Origin: Copromyces sp. CBS 386.78
Taxonomy: Eukaryota; Ascomycota; Sordariomycetes; Sordariales; Sordariaceae
NCBI GenBank assembly: GCA_030685235.1
Contig: MU839093.1
Location: 512,504-576,503 of the forward strand
Length of the DNA: 64,000 nt
Reading direction: 5' to 3'
A model generated the notes under the pieces. The model was not told the DNA's origin, made no database searches, and saw only the letters and a list, made by a program, of their open reading frames with translations. Both the position numbers and the translations under genes were made by a program. Below, piece by piece: positions 1 through 11,098 of this stretch. Every line of letters begins with the position of its first letter. Position 1 is the first letter of the stretch.

Positions 1-83
1 TTCAAGTACGAGCAACAGAGTCCAGTAAGAAGTTGTAAGATGACAGATCAGTAGAAGCCTGGAGGATAGAACTGATGATGATT

Positions 84-116
<33 letters not shown>

Positions 117-1024
117 GCGGGGATGATTCAAGTTGGATACTTCTTTGATCTGATGATGCAGTGATAAACAGATGACAGTTCAGTTCAAGTGCCAGGCACC
201 ACGAGGGAAGTTTGTCACTGCACACACCCACACTTCGGGAGCTGTCTCTGCTGTACGACCAGGAGCAGGGGTGGCATGTGCCCCACCTAAGGTACGTATT
301 GGCCCAACTAACCGAAGCTGGCAGTGACGCCATTGTCTGGAGCTTACCAGCGGATCCACTTCTCTGTGCTCTCGCCCGCGCGGATCCCAACTTCGGAAGC
401 TTCAACATCTTCAACGCACTTCCTCTTGTTGTTAATGAACAAGCTCCGTTCGGCTCAGAATGCTTCCATTCGTCAAGACATTTAATCTCACCGGATCTTT
501 CGACCTGTAAAGAAGAAGAAGAATATCATATTGTGATCAAGTACTGCCATTGTCTCTTTGTGCCAATACAGCGCCCGGGTTTCCATCTCTATCCACTCAT
601 CTCTGTCCGCTAACAGCTCAGTAGGCTGGTCTGAAAACACCAAGCAAGTCTCATCTCAAAGGTTCTCAGCGCGACTGTGGCTTCAGTCAGGCACAGCTTC
701 TTTGGCCGAGAACAACTCCCATCGAGAACACATCCATAACTCTATCAAAGGCAGTATTGAATGACAATGAGATGGTTCAAAGCCTATCTAGCATGTTGAC
801 GATCCTGATGTGTTACCTATCACAAGTGCATTGTTTATGCTGTTGATGTGTCTCGACTCTTATGATGATGGTATACAACCTCACTGCCATCATGGAACTA
901 TATATAAGCTCGTTTTTCCCTCCTTAGACCTGTTCCAAGTTCCCATTACCCATTAACACCAAGAAAGCATACACAGCCCTCCAAGACTTAGCAGCCCAAA
1001 GCCATCAACTCAATTCCACCAACC
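1..1024. other. Upstream intergenic stretch with GAT microsatellite
   Basis: No supportable gene. A (GAT)n microsatellite lies at about 72-118; the minus-strand reading frame across it only gives a polyserine tail and looks spurious. The last 125 bases hold the TATA element and leader of the gene beginning at 1025. Confidence 0.6.
901..907 (+). promoter_or_regulatory. TATA box of the 1025 gene
   Basis: TATATAA lies 118 bases before the ATG at 1025 and is followed by a pyrimidine-rich stretch and a CCCATTACCC-type leader. Spacing suits a fungal core promoter with a leader of about 80-90 nt. No transcript evidence. Confidence 0.5.
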
Positions 1025-2383
1025 ATGCCACCCAAACAGGCCACTCGCAAAACTGGAAAAGCCGGACCAGGAAGACCCAAGAAGACTACCGCGATCGACA
1101 CTGGCCTTCAAGCCCCCAGCCAAGCCATGAAAAACACCTTCAGCAAACCACCAGCCCCAACCCACCCCTTCACTCGCAACGAACTTCTCAAGAGCCTCCT
1201 CCCCCGCGCCGGCTACGACTACTCCATGTTCCACCTCGTCCACCCCGACGGCATCAACCACGAGAACTACCTCGCCATTGACCCTGAGCACGCCGACTGG
1301 CTCATCACCGCTCTGTTCAAAAACAGCGGCGGTATGAACCCCTATGCCTATGGCTACGACCACCAAGACCAAGTTGGTACGCGTAGCCACTTGCACCTCG
1401 TCGTCGAAAGCAGTCTGGCCACCCTCTTCAATGCGCTGCACGACGTTGCCAGCGAGTCTGACCTCGCCGAGATGAACCTCATCGGCAATGACACCGACAA
1501 GGCCGGTGCTGGATACCTTTCCCCCTTTTGGGAGCAGGTAGTTACCGACACAAAGTACTCGGGGACCTGGTTCCACATCGACGCCCCTCGAGGGCAGGGA
1601 CAGGACGGACATGACAAGCCCATCGTCCTCGGTGGTCAGAAGTGGAAAGTGCCCAAAAATTGGACCGGATACCTTCGCACCAGTCCGCCCATGACCCGAG
1701 CACGAGGCCGTGAAGCCACGGCCCCCTATCTCTGCTCCATGTCTCACCCTAATCCCGAACATGTGTACTACATTCCCTCTCCTGAACAAGTGCACTACTT
1801 CCCCACCGGAGCTCCTCCGGGTCCCGGATACAAACCCCTCACGACCGTAAACAACATTCCCAACCTCTCATCACCATCCACCAGTGAAGCTCTCCGTAAA
1901 GCTTGCCTAGCCCTACACTCTCTCACGGCGCTCATCCTCGACGCGCGCGAGTACGTCATCGAGCGTCCTGGGCGCTTCCACTCCAGTAACCTTCCTTCCA
2001 CTGATCCGCTCGTCTTGGCTATTGACCAGTTCCGGAACTACCTTGAATCTGTCCCCGGTTTGCAATACGAGGAGCCTATCCAGCAGGCCTTTTATTCCTA
2101 CCATGCCACCTTGTTCCGCTTGGAGCTTCCTGTACCGGCCGGACTGTTTGGCGGTAATGGGACGACCATGTGTCAGTTCAAGCCGGTCCATGTCTCGAGG
2201 GAGACGGGGAAGATGGTGGACGAATCGGTCATGGTGGCCAGTGTGAGCTCGGCAGGGTCGTCGGATGTGGAGGAGGACGAGGACGAGGAAGAGAAGCATT
2301 TGTCATCGGATACAGAATCCGATTACGCTTGCAGTGGTTATGCTGGATCTCGTTCGGCCAAGAAGGTTGGGAGGTGGCCTTGA
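1025..2383 (+). CDS. Unknown protein with AT-hook-like N-terminus and acidic tail
   Basis: A single uninterrupted exon encodes 452 residues. I do not recognise the family. The N-terminus is very basic and contains GRPKK at residues 16-20, which resembles an AT-hook core, so binding to DNA or chromatin is possible but is inference. The body (about 50-390) has many Trp, Tyr and His residues (for example YDYSMFHLVHPDG and GTWFHIDAPRG) and looks globular; no signal peptide or membrane segment is visible. The C-terminus has an acidic run (VEEDEDEEE, about 418-428), then serines and a basic end. The start is the first ATG after a TATA box and sits in a CCAACCATGCC context. Codon use is strongly C-ending, like the other expressed genes here. 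It stands convergent to pyruvate kinase, with about 390 bases between the stops. Confidence 0.85.
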   Translation: MPPKQATRKTGKAGPGRPKKTTAIDTGLQAPSQAMKNTFSKPPAPTHPFTRNELLKSLLPRAGYDYSMFHLVHPDGINHENYLAIDPEHADWLITALFKNSGGMNPYAYGYDHQDQVGTRSHLHLVVESSLATLFNALHDVASESDLAEMNLIGNDTDKAGAGYLSPFWEQVVTDTKYSGTWFHIDAPRGQGQDGHDKPIVLGGQKWKVPKNWTGYLRTSPPMTRARGREATAPYLCSMSHPNPEHVYYIPSPEQVHYFPTGAPPGPGYKPLTTVNNIPNLSSPSTSEALRKACLALHSLTALILDAREYVIERPGRFHSSNLPSTDPLVLAIDQFRNYLESVPGLQYEEPIQQAFYSYHATLFRLELPVPAGLFGGNGTTMCQFKPVHVSRETGKMVDESVMVASVSSAGSSDVEEDEDEEEKHLSSDTESDYACSGYAGSRSAKKVGRWP

Positions 2384-2769
2384 AGGCGTCGCGCATGGAT
2401 AAGACGGGCGGTTGCCAATGTTCTTTTGTACTGACGGAGACCCTCTAGTTATGTGTTCGTTTCGAATAGAGTTGCTTTTAGTATTATAATTCGGATGGTT
2501 TGAGTGAATCTTGTAGTTCTGTGATACGTCAACGCGCACATCCACGAAAAGATTGAGTAAAGAGATAAGGACACGAAATTGATCATGCATAGGAAGTCTA
2601 TTGAATGGACCAAGAAATGTGTCCACCTGAAAAGCAATTTCTCCCCAAAACCCAACACCAATAGCCTTTACCGAGGCCTTGTAACCATCATAATCATGAC
2701 ACGAAAATAACCAGTGATTAAGCCAACTCATCTAACCTTCAAGCTGTTCCCCTGTTCATATGCCTGCAT
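2384..2769. other. Convergent intergenic region
   Basis: AT-richer 3' flanks of the 1025 gene and of pyruvate kinase. Nothing else was seen. Confidence 0.6.
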
Positions 2770-4643
2770 TTAAAGCTGGCCAAGACCAAGGTGGTTGACA
2801 TCGGCCTTAACGATACGGAACGTGTTGGTGTTACCCATACCACCCTTCCAGCCCTGAACAACGACAACGGTCTCGCCCTTGTTGAGAATGTTGAGGGCAA
2901 TGGCGTGGCTGAGACCCCACTTGATGCGACGATCAACATCCTCCTGCCAGTTGACCTTGGTAAAGTCGGGCTTGGACTCGGGGAAACGGAAGGGGTAGAC
3001 ACCACGGTAAAGATGGGCGAACCTCGAAGAGGAATCGTTCCTGGTGATCATGATAATGGGAGCCACAGGGCGGTACTTGGAGATGAGACGAGCGGACTCG
3101 CCGGATGTGGAGAGAACAAGAATGGCAGCGGCGTTAAGGTCGAGGGAGGCGCGGACAGCGGCCATGGCGCAAGACTCGACAACGGAGACGGGGCGCTTGG
3201 CCAAGCTGCAAAGCTCCTCGAAGTGGCTGACGTAGGGGATGGTGTTCTCGGCCTTGAGGACGGCCTCGCTCATCTCACGGACGGCCTCGTTGGGATAAGC
3301 ACCCTTTGCGGTCTCACCAGAAAGCATGACGCAGTCAGCACCATCGGTAACAGCGTTACCAACATCGCTGATCTCAGCGCGGGTGGGTCTGGGGTTCTTG
3401 ATCATGGACTCGAGCATCTGGGTAGCGCAGATGACGGGCTTGCCGGCAATGTTGCACATGGCAATGATCTTCTTCTGAGCAGCGAAAACCTCGGCGGCGG
3501 GAATCTCGATACCCAAGTCACCACGGGCAACCATGACACCGTCGGTCTCGGCGAGAATCTCAGCGAAGTTGTTGAGACCCTGCCTGTTCTCGATCTTGGC
3601 GATGATCTGGATGTGCTTGCCCTCAGCGCCGAGGACCTCACGAATGTCCTTGATGTCCTGACCGCGGCGGATAAAGGCTATTATCAGATGTTAGCAATCA
3701 TCCCAAGTATCGCAGATTTTCCCCGGTTGAACTCACAAGCAAAGACAATGTCGACGTTGTTCTTGACACCGAACCTGAGATCGGCCTTATCCTTCTCGGA
3801 AAGAGCAGGGAGATCGACATCGGTGTTGGGAAGGTTGACACCCTTGCGGGAGGAGATGAAGCCGTTGTTGCGGGCCTTGACCTTGATGGTCTTGTCATCG
3901 ACAACCTCGAGAACCTCGAAGGCGAGGACACCATCGTCGACGTAGATGATACGGCCGGGAGCAATGACCTTGGTGATGTTCACATAGTCGACGTACCTGC
4001 AATGATGTCAGCGGTGATCGGCCCCACAGGCACATGCCCAAAAGCAGATCCATTTGAACTTACATGTTCTCAGTAGAGCACGCAGTCTTGTACTGCTCAT
4101 CGGTGGTGATGTTGAGAATGGCACCGGCGGAGATGGGAAGATCTTCATCGTTCGGGGTGTTGCCGGTACGGATCTCAGGGCCCTTGGTGTCAAGGGCAAT
4201 GGCGATAGGACGGCCAGACTGGACCTTCTCGGCCTCGCGAGCATTGTCAATGACGGATTCTATAGTTGGCTCAGTGTTAGCTGGTAAGCTGTGCAGCAGG
4301 ACTTGTGCAAAATGAGGCGCCAATGGTCTCGGAAAGCTAAGGCGCGTAGAAGCTTGGCGGTCCGTACACCATCGGCGGGTTTTCAAAAGGTGCCGCCAGA
4401 AGTCAGGGAGGAAGAATACGTACGGTGATACTCGTAGCTGCCGTGGGAGAAGTTCATGCGAACGACGTTGAGACCACTGTCGCGGAGCTTGTTGATGGCC
4501 TCGACCGAGTTGGTCTTGGGGCCAATGGTGCAGATGATGGAAGTGCGGCGGAACTCGCGAGCGGGCTGGAACTCAGTGTTGAGCTGAGAGAGCCACTCAA
4601 TCTTGCCTCCAAGGTTGAGGTGGTCAAGCGCAGTAGCGGCCAT
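2770..4643 (-). CDS. pyk-1: Pyruvate kinase
   Basis: This enzyme makes pyruvate and ATP from phosphoenolpyruvate and ADP, the last step of glycolysis, in the cytosol. Exons on the minus strand are 4643-4424, 4259-4064, 3996-3737 and 3677-2770, joined in frame to 527 residues, the usual fungal length. Visible family motifs are the N-terminal [23 protein letters not shown], the signature IAKIENRQG (about residue 255, with the catalytic Lys) and [15 protein letters not shown] (about 275). The C-terminal domain (about 390-527) carries the [15 protein letters not shown] allosteric-site region. All three introns have GT-AG ends (GTACGT, GTAAGT, GTGAGT donors). The first splits the His-Gln after EYH and restores a Gln that the unspliced frame lacks. 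Codon bias is very strong, as expected for an abundant protein. A further 5'UTR intron is likely at about 4741-4808. Confidence 0.97.
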
Positions 4644-6395
4644 TGTGAAGGTGTCTGTGTGGTGTTGAGAGATGATGTCGGTGTAGATTGGAGAAGCGCG
4701 CGGGGTTGACGCGAGCTTTGGGGTATGTGTAGGGAAATCTGCAGGATCGACAGCTTTAGCGTCAGTAAATAAGCTTTCAACCTAGACAAGCGCAATGCGC
4801 AAAACTAACAATGGCAGGACAAAGGGTGCGCAGTGCTGGTGCAGAAGCGAGGGAGAATGGTGAAGAGGTGTTGGAGGGAGGAAATTTTGTTGGATCTTTT
4901 TATCGGTTTGATCCCAAAGTTGGGGGGGCGCTGTTCTGTCCAGCTCAATTTACCCCACGTCTCGCAGCTGGAGCCCAGACTTTGGAGAAGGGGAGCAAAA
5001 TGATGACACAACATGGAGCCCGTACGAAGGAGATCCGAATCCGAACTACCCGCCTCCCCCATCATGGTGTTTGTGGCACTTCCACTTCTTTCAATTTAGG
5101 GGGAATGGAAGCAATTGGGGAACAGCTGTCATTTCTGTCAAACGTACCTGGGACACCGAAGCTGATAATTCAGTTGTTCAGATCTCGAGACGGAATCTGG
5201 AGCTGAAGCTTGGGGATGAAGAAGGACGGGGAAATGTTGAGGAGGAGAAAAAAGTTTGGGGAGAGGGAGAGGAAGAGAGAGGACAGAAATCAGAAAGCAT
5301 GAACTGAACACCAAGACCGGAGGGAAATGAACCTGGATCTTTCTTTTTTTTTTTTTCCTGCTTTCCACTTCTCGTTTCGCACAGGCTCGAACCAATCTTT
5401 GACGGGCTGTTGCGCGATAAAAACTGATAAGAGAAGAGAAACGCCTGCACCACTAGCACACCACGCCTGCACCACTGGTTCCCTTCCTTCCCCTTGTTTG
5501 GCTCATTTTGGTACCTATCTCTCGTTGACTCCTTCCCCATGGCGAAAGCGGCAGTGCGGCCCTCGAAACGTCGACGGAAGGTTGGATCCCTCTTCGCATC
5601 CGCTCTTGACGCCCGGCCCCCGTGTCGGCGTCTTCGCGGAGGCAATTGGGAGCTCTGGAAGCTGCAACCTTGTCATCCCACCAAAGCCCACCAAAACAGC
5701 ACCCAAGCCGCCACTGGCCGGTCAGTGCCGCGCAGCTCATGCCTGCTCTCTGCCCCTCGCCCCCACTCAAGGTCGCTGACCATGCCCCGCTCCGGCCCAA
5801 AAGGGAATCGTCAAGCCAACCCTAAATTTGGCCGGACTGGCATGGGCACAGACCATTAGTCTAACCGATCATCGCTCCGTTGGCTCCACCGATGATGGAC
5901 CCTCTCGAAGACCGCCAAGAGAAGTCACGAGCTTCCACACGTGATAATGCCAAGATCATCTCGAGCCTGAACTCCCCGGTTCCATGTCTCCTGACAATCC
6001 CTGGCCCGTGTTCTTCTTCTCCTTCCAGCCTTCCAGCCCCGCTCCGCACGATCCTTATCCGCTGTGTCCCGGCGCCAGAGGTACCTCTAGGCCGCTTTCC
6101 CGCCTCCCTGTGATCGCCCCGTTATACGTTTGCCCACCGCTCACCCGACGCCTTGTGTGGTGCAGGCACTCGAATCCTCCCCCGTTGAAACACCTTCCTG
6201 ACCTGCAACACCGCTCCGCCCCCCCGGGAATATCATCATCACCACCACCATCGACATCGACCACCCGACGGCGCCAATCCCGAAATCGATTTGTCGCATC
6301 GCATATCGCATCGCATATCGCATCGCATCGCATCGCGTTTCCTCCTCTTCTCGATAACTCTTTTTTTGTCGCATCCAACAAGACCACTCCTCAAG
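4644..6395. other. Divergent promoter region of pyruvate kinase and the mitofissin gene
   Basis: About 1.75 kb shared by two divergent genes. The pyruvate kinase side holds a probable leader intron. A T-tract (5342-5355) and long CT-rich runs follow. Just before the ATG at 6396 is a (GCATC)-type repeat around 6297-6335. Several overlapping frames of 60-200 codons exist on both strands, but they lack consistent codon bias and I do not call them genes. Confidence 0.55.
4741..4808 (-). other. Probable 5'UTR intron of pyruvate kinase
   Basis: On the minus strand a GTTAGT donor near 4808 is followed by a TACTGAC branch-like site and a CCTGCAG acceptor near 4741, about 100 bases before the start codon. 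Glycolytic genes often have leader introns. Needs cDNA. Confidence 0.4.
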
Positions 6396-7097
6396 ATGGT
6401 GGTGGGTACCCCGAAGTTTCTTGCGTCGTTAGCGTTGTTGTTCTACATCCTCCGTCCGAATGTACAGAGATCCCCGGCCCCTTCTCCGGATTTTCCGATC
6501 TTGTCATTAATCTCCATCGTCTTGCCCTCGAACTCGCCTGCTGCTGCTGCTGCTGCCGCTTCGTCGCTTGCTGTTCAACGGAGTTCTAAGAATCTCTTCT
6601 CCCAGCTCCTCGATTTGCTGACACTAGGCTTATGGTCGAAGCTCGGACGTTTGAGCCACTATGCCTTTGACGCTGTCCTGCGTAAGTTCCAGTTCCAGAA
6701 AGAACGATCGATCGCGGTCGGTTCTCGTGGCCTGTTTTCGGGTTTCCACTGACTCGATGTGGGTTGTGTTTAACAGTTTCGGCATTCCTCGCTGGAATGA
6801 AGCGCTCGACCGGTCTGACGTGAGTTGCTCCGATGCGCTCCCTACCCTGCGGACACCGCCCCTCCGATGCCTCGCTCCCTATTTCGAACCCGAACCCGCC
6901 GACCCATTCATGCCTCCCGGTGGCATTTTCGAGCGAAACTGACATTTGGTGATCACAGCTTCAAAACTGACAAGGTCGCTGGCGAGAACAAGGAAGTTGG
7001 AAAGTGGGTTGACAAGTATCTCGGCGTCGGCGAATGGGTGATGGACCAGTCCGTTGCCATTGCTGGATCGAGCGGCTGGTTCGACAGGACCCGATAA
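6396..7097 (+). CDS. atg44: Mitofissin (Atg44-like, DUF1748 family)
   Basis: Exons are 6396-6405, 6628-6681, 6777-6819 and 6959-7097, giving 81 residues. The protein begins MVVGLWSKLGRLSHYAFDAV and continues with AFLAGMKRSTGL, KYLGVGEWVMDQS and VAIAGSSGWFDRTR, which I recognise as the small DUF1748 family. Its yeast member Atg44/Mdi1 is a mitochondrial intermembrane-space protein that drives inner-membrane fission and is needed for mitophagy (established knowledge). The first exon is only ten nucleotides (ATGGTGGTGG); the first intron (222 bp) has a GTACCC donor and an ideal CTGACACTAG branch/acceptor. Without this splice, exon 2 runs in frame with the upstream intron and gives an unlikely 153-residue product. 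The spliced length fits the family (about 70-85 aa). Family assignment is firm; the microexon start is inferred. Confidence 0.85.
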
Positions 7098-8053
7098 ATG
7101 GCGTATGGAACAGAACACTGCGAAACTCGGATGCGTTTTGGTCGACAACGTCCTTTACAGCCGAGGAGCGTGGATCGAATCAAGTGTCCTTGTCGAAGAA
7201 GGCGAGCCGATCAGGAATCGGCTTTTACTCGAGCTGGAGGAGGGGAGTGGGGCGCCATGACAGGAGGATTGTCGTTTTCCACCACACGTATATACATCTT
7301 TTGGACAGAATGGCCAGTCGTTATATTTGTCGAAGAGAGGAAGCAGAGAAGGTCCTTTTGAGTCTGGCCAGTTTTGCCGGCTCAAGGTACTGATCGGCCT
7401 CCTCTTATCCGACAGTGGGTGCTAAGTAGCTAGGCTGGGTAGGGAAGGGGGTGGATCTTTGAAGATGGGCGTTCGGGAAGCGGTTCTGATGGCCGCGGGA
7501 TGCATACCTTATTTCTTTTTTTGTGTGTCTTCCGATAGGGTTTCTAGATCAGGAACAACCGCACTTTGATTTCCAGGGACCTTTCCAAGGGGTCTCGCAG
7601 CCGTTTTCGTGGCCCAGAGTTTGCGCGTGTTCGTTGTCTCCGCAAGCTGTTGCTGTAGGGCTCAAAGTTCAGGGCGTGATCCCGTGGTTTCCCGACCCTT
7701 GTTCCGGGTGTTAGCCGAGCTATTCGCAAGGATGCAGCTCTGGGGCTGTTGACAAGTCCAGCCAGCCAGTCAGCCAGCAAACAAGGGGGTTGCCCGCCAG
7801 CCACGCCAGTGCGATCCACGATTCTGGGTTCAGGGCATCTGCACCACGAGTCACTGCCCTTGTTGATGGATCACATCGGGGAAGTCAATTTGGTATTTGA
7901 GAGATCCATTTCTGTGTTGAGACCTTTTTCGTCATGCACATACAGGTCTGTGGTAATAAACATCATCACTGAAACATCCGCCAAACCATATATCCCAAAC
8001 TCTCACTCACAATCACGACAAACCAGCATTAACGATATGCTCAACTACTCCGC
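7098..8053. other. Convergent intergenic region
   Basis: 3' flanks of the mitofissin gene and the MFS transporter. There are short overlapping frames only and nothing that looks coding. Confidence 0.55.
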
Positions 8054-9985
8054 CTAGAGGTTCTTAATCTCATACCTCGTCCGCAGCAATTCACCATATC
8101 GGATCAACAAAAACGGCACCGGGATCAAGGCCACAGCGACGAACGCCAACAGACTGTTTCCCCATCCCAGCCCCAGCGTGTCGTACATCCGCAAGCCGAA
8201 GATGGGAAGGACAGCTCCAAAGACACTTCTCGCTACCGTGTTGGCGGCCAGGGCAGATGCGGCGTAGATGGTGAAGGTGTCAATCAAGGCCTATCACGAT
8301 TCATCAGTTTCGTCCATGATTACCTCCGACAAGCAGGCGAAGAGTACTTACCATGCTGATAGCCATGAAAATAACGATGTTGCCGAACCCGATCAGAGCG
8401 TGGCTCATAATGGGTACAATCCAATGGACATGGTACTCGGCCGTCCAGCCATAGATGAAGAAACCGGCGGGCAGCAAAATAGCACCGATGGGGAGAACCC
8501 TAAGCCGATCCTCGGGAGTGCATTGCCCCTTGCCGTCCGGGCCGGCTTTGGCCTTCATGATGCGGTTGCTAGCGACGCTGAAGAAAACGAGGCCAATGAG
8601 GGAACCGACACCCATGCCGACGAAAACCAGGCCGACGATCTTGGTGCCTGTGTTGTACCCTCGTTATTAGCACTTTGCAAAGCAGGAGGGAGGTGCGCCT
8701 GCCACATACCAAAGTTATAGGTCTCCGGGTTAGTAAACACCCTCGAGATTGTGGTAAACATGAGGTACATGTACCCATACACGACGGCGATATAGATGGC
8801 AAAGACGATGCAAATCGGGCTCAACACGAGCATCTTCAGCGGCCTCACAATGCTGCGTTTGAAGTAATCCCTCGGGCTCAGTCCGATATCCAGCTTACTC
8901 CTCAGCAACTCATTACCCGTCTCCTTCCTCAGCCTGTTGACCCTCCTCTGCAGCAAAATAGGAGCGTACGACTCCCTTCCGAAAACGAGCATGCACAGCG
9001 CCACCACGCCCGCCAGGATCGTCAGGATCCAAAACACCCAGCGCCAGCCCAGGTGCGAGTCGCTGACGACACCGCCTATGATGGGGGCAATGATGGGTCC
9101 CAAAAGCACGCCCATGGTCATGAGCGCCATGGCCGTCGCCCGCTTCTCCTGCGTGATCATATCGGAAATCGTCCCGCCGCCGTTGGTGACGGCACAAGAT
9201 CCAAAGATACCCGACAAGAACCGAAAAGCAATAAGCGCGTTGAGATTCGGCGCCTCGGCACACGCAATCAGAAAAGCGATAAAACCCACGTTACACACGT
9301 GATAGACTATCAGCCGTCCATAGATCTCGCTCAGGGGCGCAATCACCAGGGGTCCCGCGGCGAAACCGAGGATGTACACCGATACCACGAAGGAAGCCAG
9401 TTCGGGCGAGGAGTTGTGGAATTCTTTCATCACGAAGGGGACACCCGGAGCGAAGATGGAGGATGCTAGCGGCGCGATGAAGGTTTGCGCGCTGATGAGG
9501 CCCACGTTGAGAATCTTTTGCCAGCGGGGCCAGTTGAAGGGGTTTTCGGGGTCGTTTTCCGACCACCACACTATGTTCGCCTCGTCCTCTTCGGATGTGG
9601 TGGCGCCAGCATCGTCTTGTGGGGAGCCACTATGTGAATCGCTGGAGGAAGTAGACTTGCCGGCTGCTTCCTTTTCTATGTCATGATCATGGTCATGTTG
9701 GTGATGATGATGGCTGGTATGGCTGGCATGACTCCGTGCTCGAGCGAGAGAGTTGCGCCGGATGGCCTCTTTCCGTCGCTTCTCGCCTTGTTCGTCTAAC
9801 ACGTAGCCGATGTCGGACGGGATGTCGGCGTCGTGACCTTCGTCGATGGCTTGTTCTATCGATTTTTGTCGCTGTAGGGCGAGTCGTTCTGCTTCTTCCG
9901 GGGTAGAGGAATGGCGGTGGTTGTTGTTGTGGTGCTCGTCTTTGCTGACTGGAGCAGCTTGCCCCGGGGGTTGCGATCCCGTCAT
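8054..9985 (-). CDS. MFS transporter, DHA1 drug:H+ antiporter/polyamine type
   Basis: Exons 9985-8710, 8647-8352 and 8290-8054 join in frame to 602 residues. Twelve membrane segments follow a long hydrophilic N-terminus of about 155 residues, typical of the fungal DHA1 group (Tpo/Flu1-like). The motif [13 protein letters not shown] (142-153) marks the start of the transport domain, PLSEIYGR (about 217-224) is the loop 2-3 signature, and the C-terminus [16 protein letters not shown] is typical of the group. Family members are plasma-membrane proton antiporters exporting polyamines, azoles or other small molecules; the substrate cannot be read from sequence. The N-terminus holds a His-rich run (about 92-101) and Ser-rich stretches that may be regulatory. 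Introns are 61-62 bp with GTATGT and GTAAGT donors. Out-of-frame upstream ATGs (10047, 10076) lie in the likely leader. Confidence 0.93.
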
Positions 9986-11036
9986 ATCGGTGTGAGGTGC
10001 TCAGTAAGCGCAGCGCGGGCCGTTCCTTGAGACGAACGTCAGCCATTGTTACTGGTGAAGTTGTGAATGATGACATCTGTTCTGTGCTGGAAAGGAGTAG
10101 GATTTTAGTTCTTCAATGGTTTAGAATAACCCCGTCGACTTAGACCACGATCGCGATAATACCAGCCAGGGAAGATGGTGGATCGCGGAGTGAGTGGAGG
10201 CCAAACCTTATTTCCCGCGGGATTTCTCCCACGTTTTTCGATGAAAATCAGTGGGACCTGCCATGTTCTTGTTTCAGGGGACTTGGACGGGATATAAAAC
10301 AACTCCACACATACCTTGATGGTTCAATATTCTGGCGAAGAGTATTCCTCGTTGTAAAATGCCGTCGTCAAGGTTCCGAGTGACGGCAATGAGATGCTCT
10401 GGCAGTCGTGAAGGTATAGGACTACGACTTGTAGTGTAGGGAACGAGGTAAAAACACAGCAAGCGCAAAAAAAAAGGCCCAGTCACAAACAGAAGAGGAA
10501 AGGGAACACACAGTCGGCAATTCGGCAAGGGGAACAAGCACTTTTTAGAGGAGAAGGAAGGAAAGGAAGTCTACATGTAGGTGAGATAAAGTATGGGTAA
10601 ACATTTCCTTACCAGCCGCTAAAATCTCATTTTGCACAACGTACAAGAGAGGAGTGAGTGCGAATGGAGCCCTTATAGGGACTGTGATTCCGTGGGGCCG
10701 AAAGAGTCCATTCGTCACTCGGTCGCCATCACGAACGCAACAACGCTTGTTCTCCAGGTTCCAGCGTAGCGGCTGGGTGAGAGCGGGCAGTCCAGACTGT
10801 CCGTAGCGTCACTTTTGGTCTTTCTAGACTCCCAACACGCGTGAAGTGCGACCTCGCACTTCCCGGAAAGGAAAGGTGCCAACCCAAAGGACGGCGGCAG
10901 GGAAATAGATCGGACGTTGCGAGGTTCGATGGTTGTTGTGCATAAAAGCGTGCACAAAACCAGTCTTCCATGGCTATTCGGAAGAGCACATACGCTACCG
11001 GGAACATGTCGATCCGGGGATAAGGTATATTTCTCG

Positions 11037-11098
11037 ACAATGAATCCAACCACGCCCTTCAGCGGACAATGAATCCAACCATGCACACCCTTCAGCGG
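11037..11098. repeat. Imperfect tandem duplication
   Basis: Two adjacent copies of a 29/33-base unit beginning ACAATGAATCCAACCA and ending CCCTTCAGCGG (11037-11065 and 11066-11098). The second has a four-base insertion. It lies in non-coding DNA and looks like replication slippage. Confidence 0.8.

Noticed and set aside
82..414. 110-codon minus-strand frame at the left end
   Set aside because: Its polyserine tail is a translation of the GAT microsatellite and the rest lacks bias or domains.
2791..3945. 384-codon plus-strand frame antisense to pyruvate kinase
   Set aside because: It is a mirror of the strongly biased coding strand, with Gly/Val/Asp-rich composition typical of antisense shadows.
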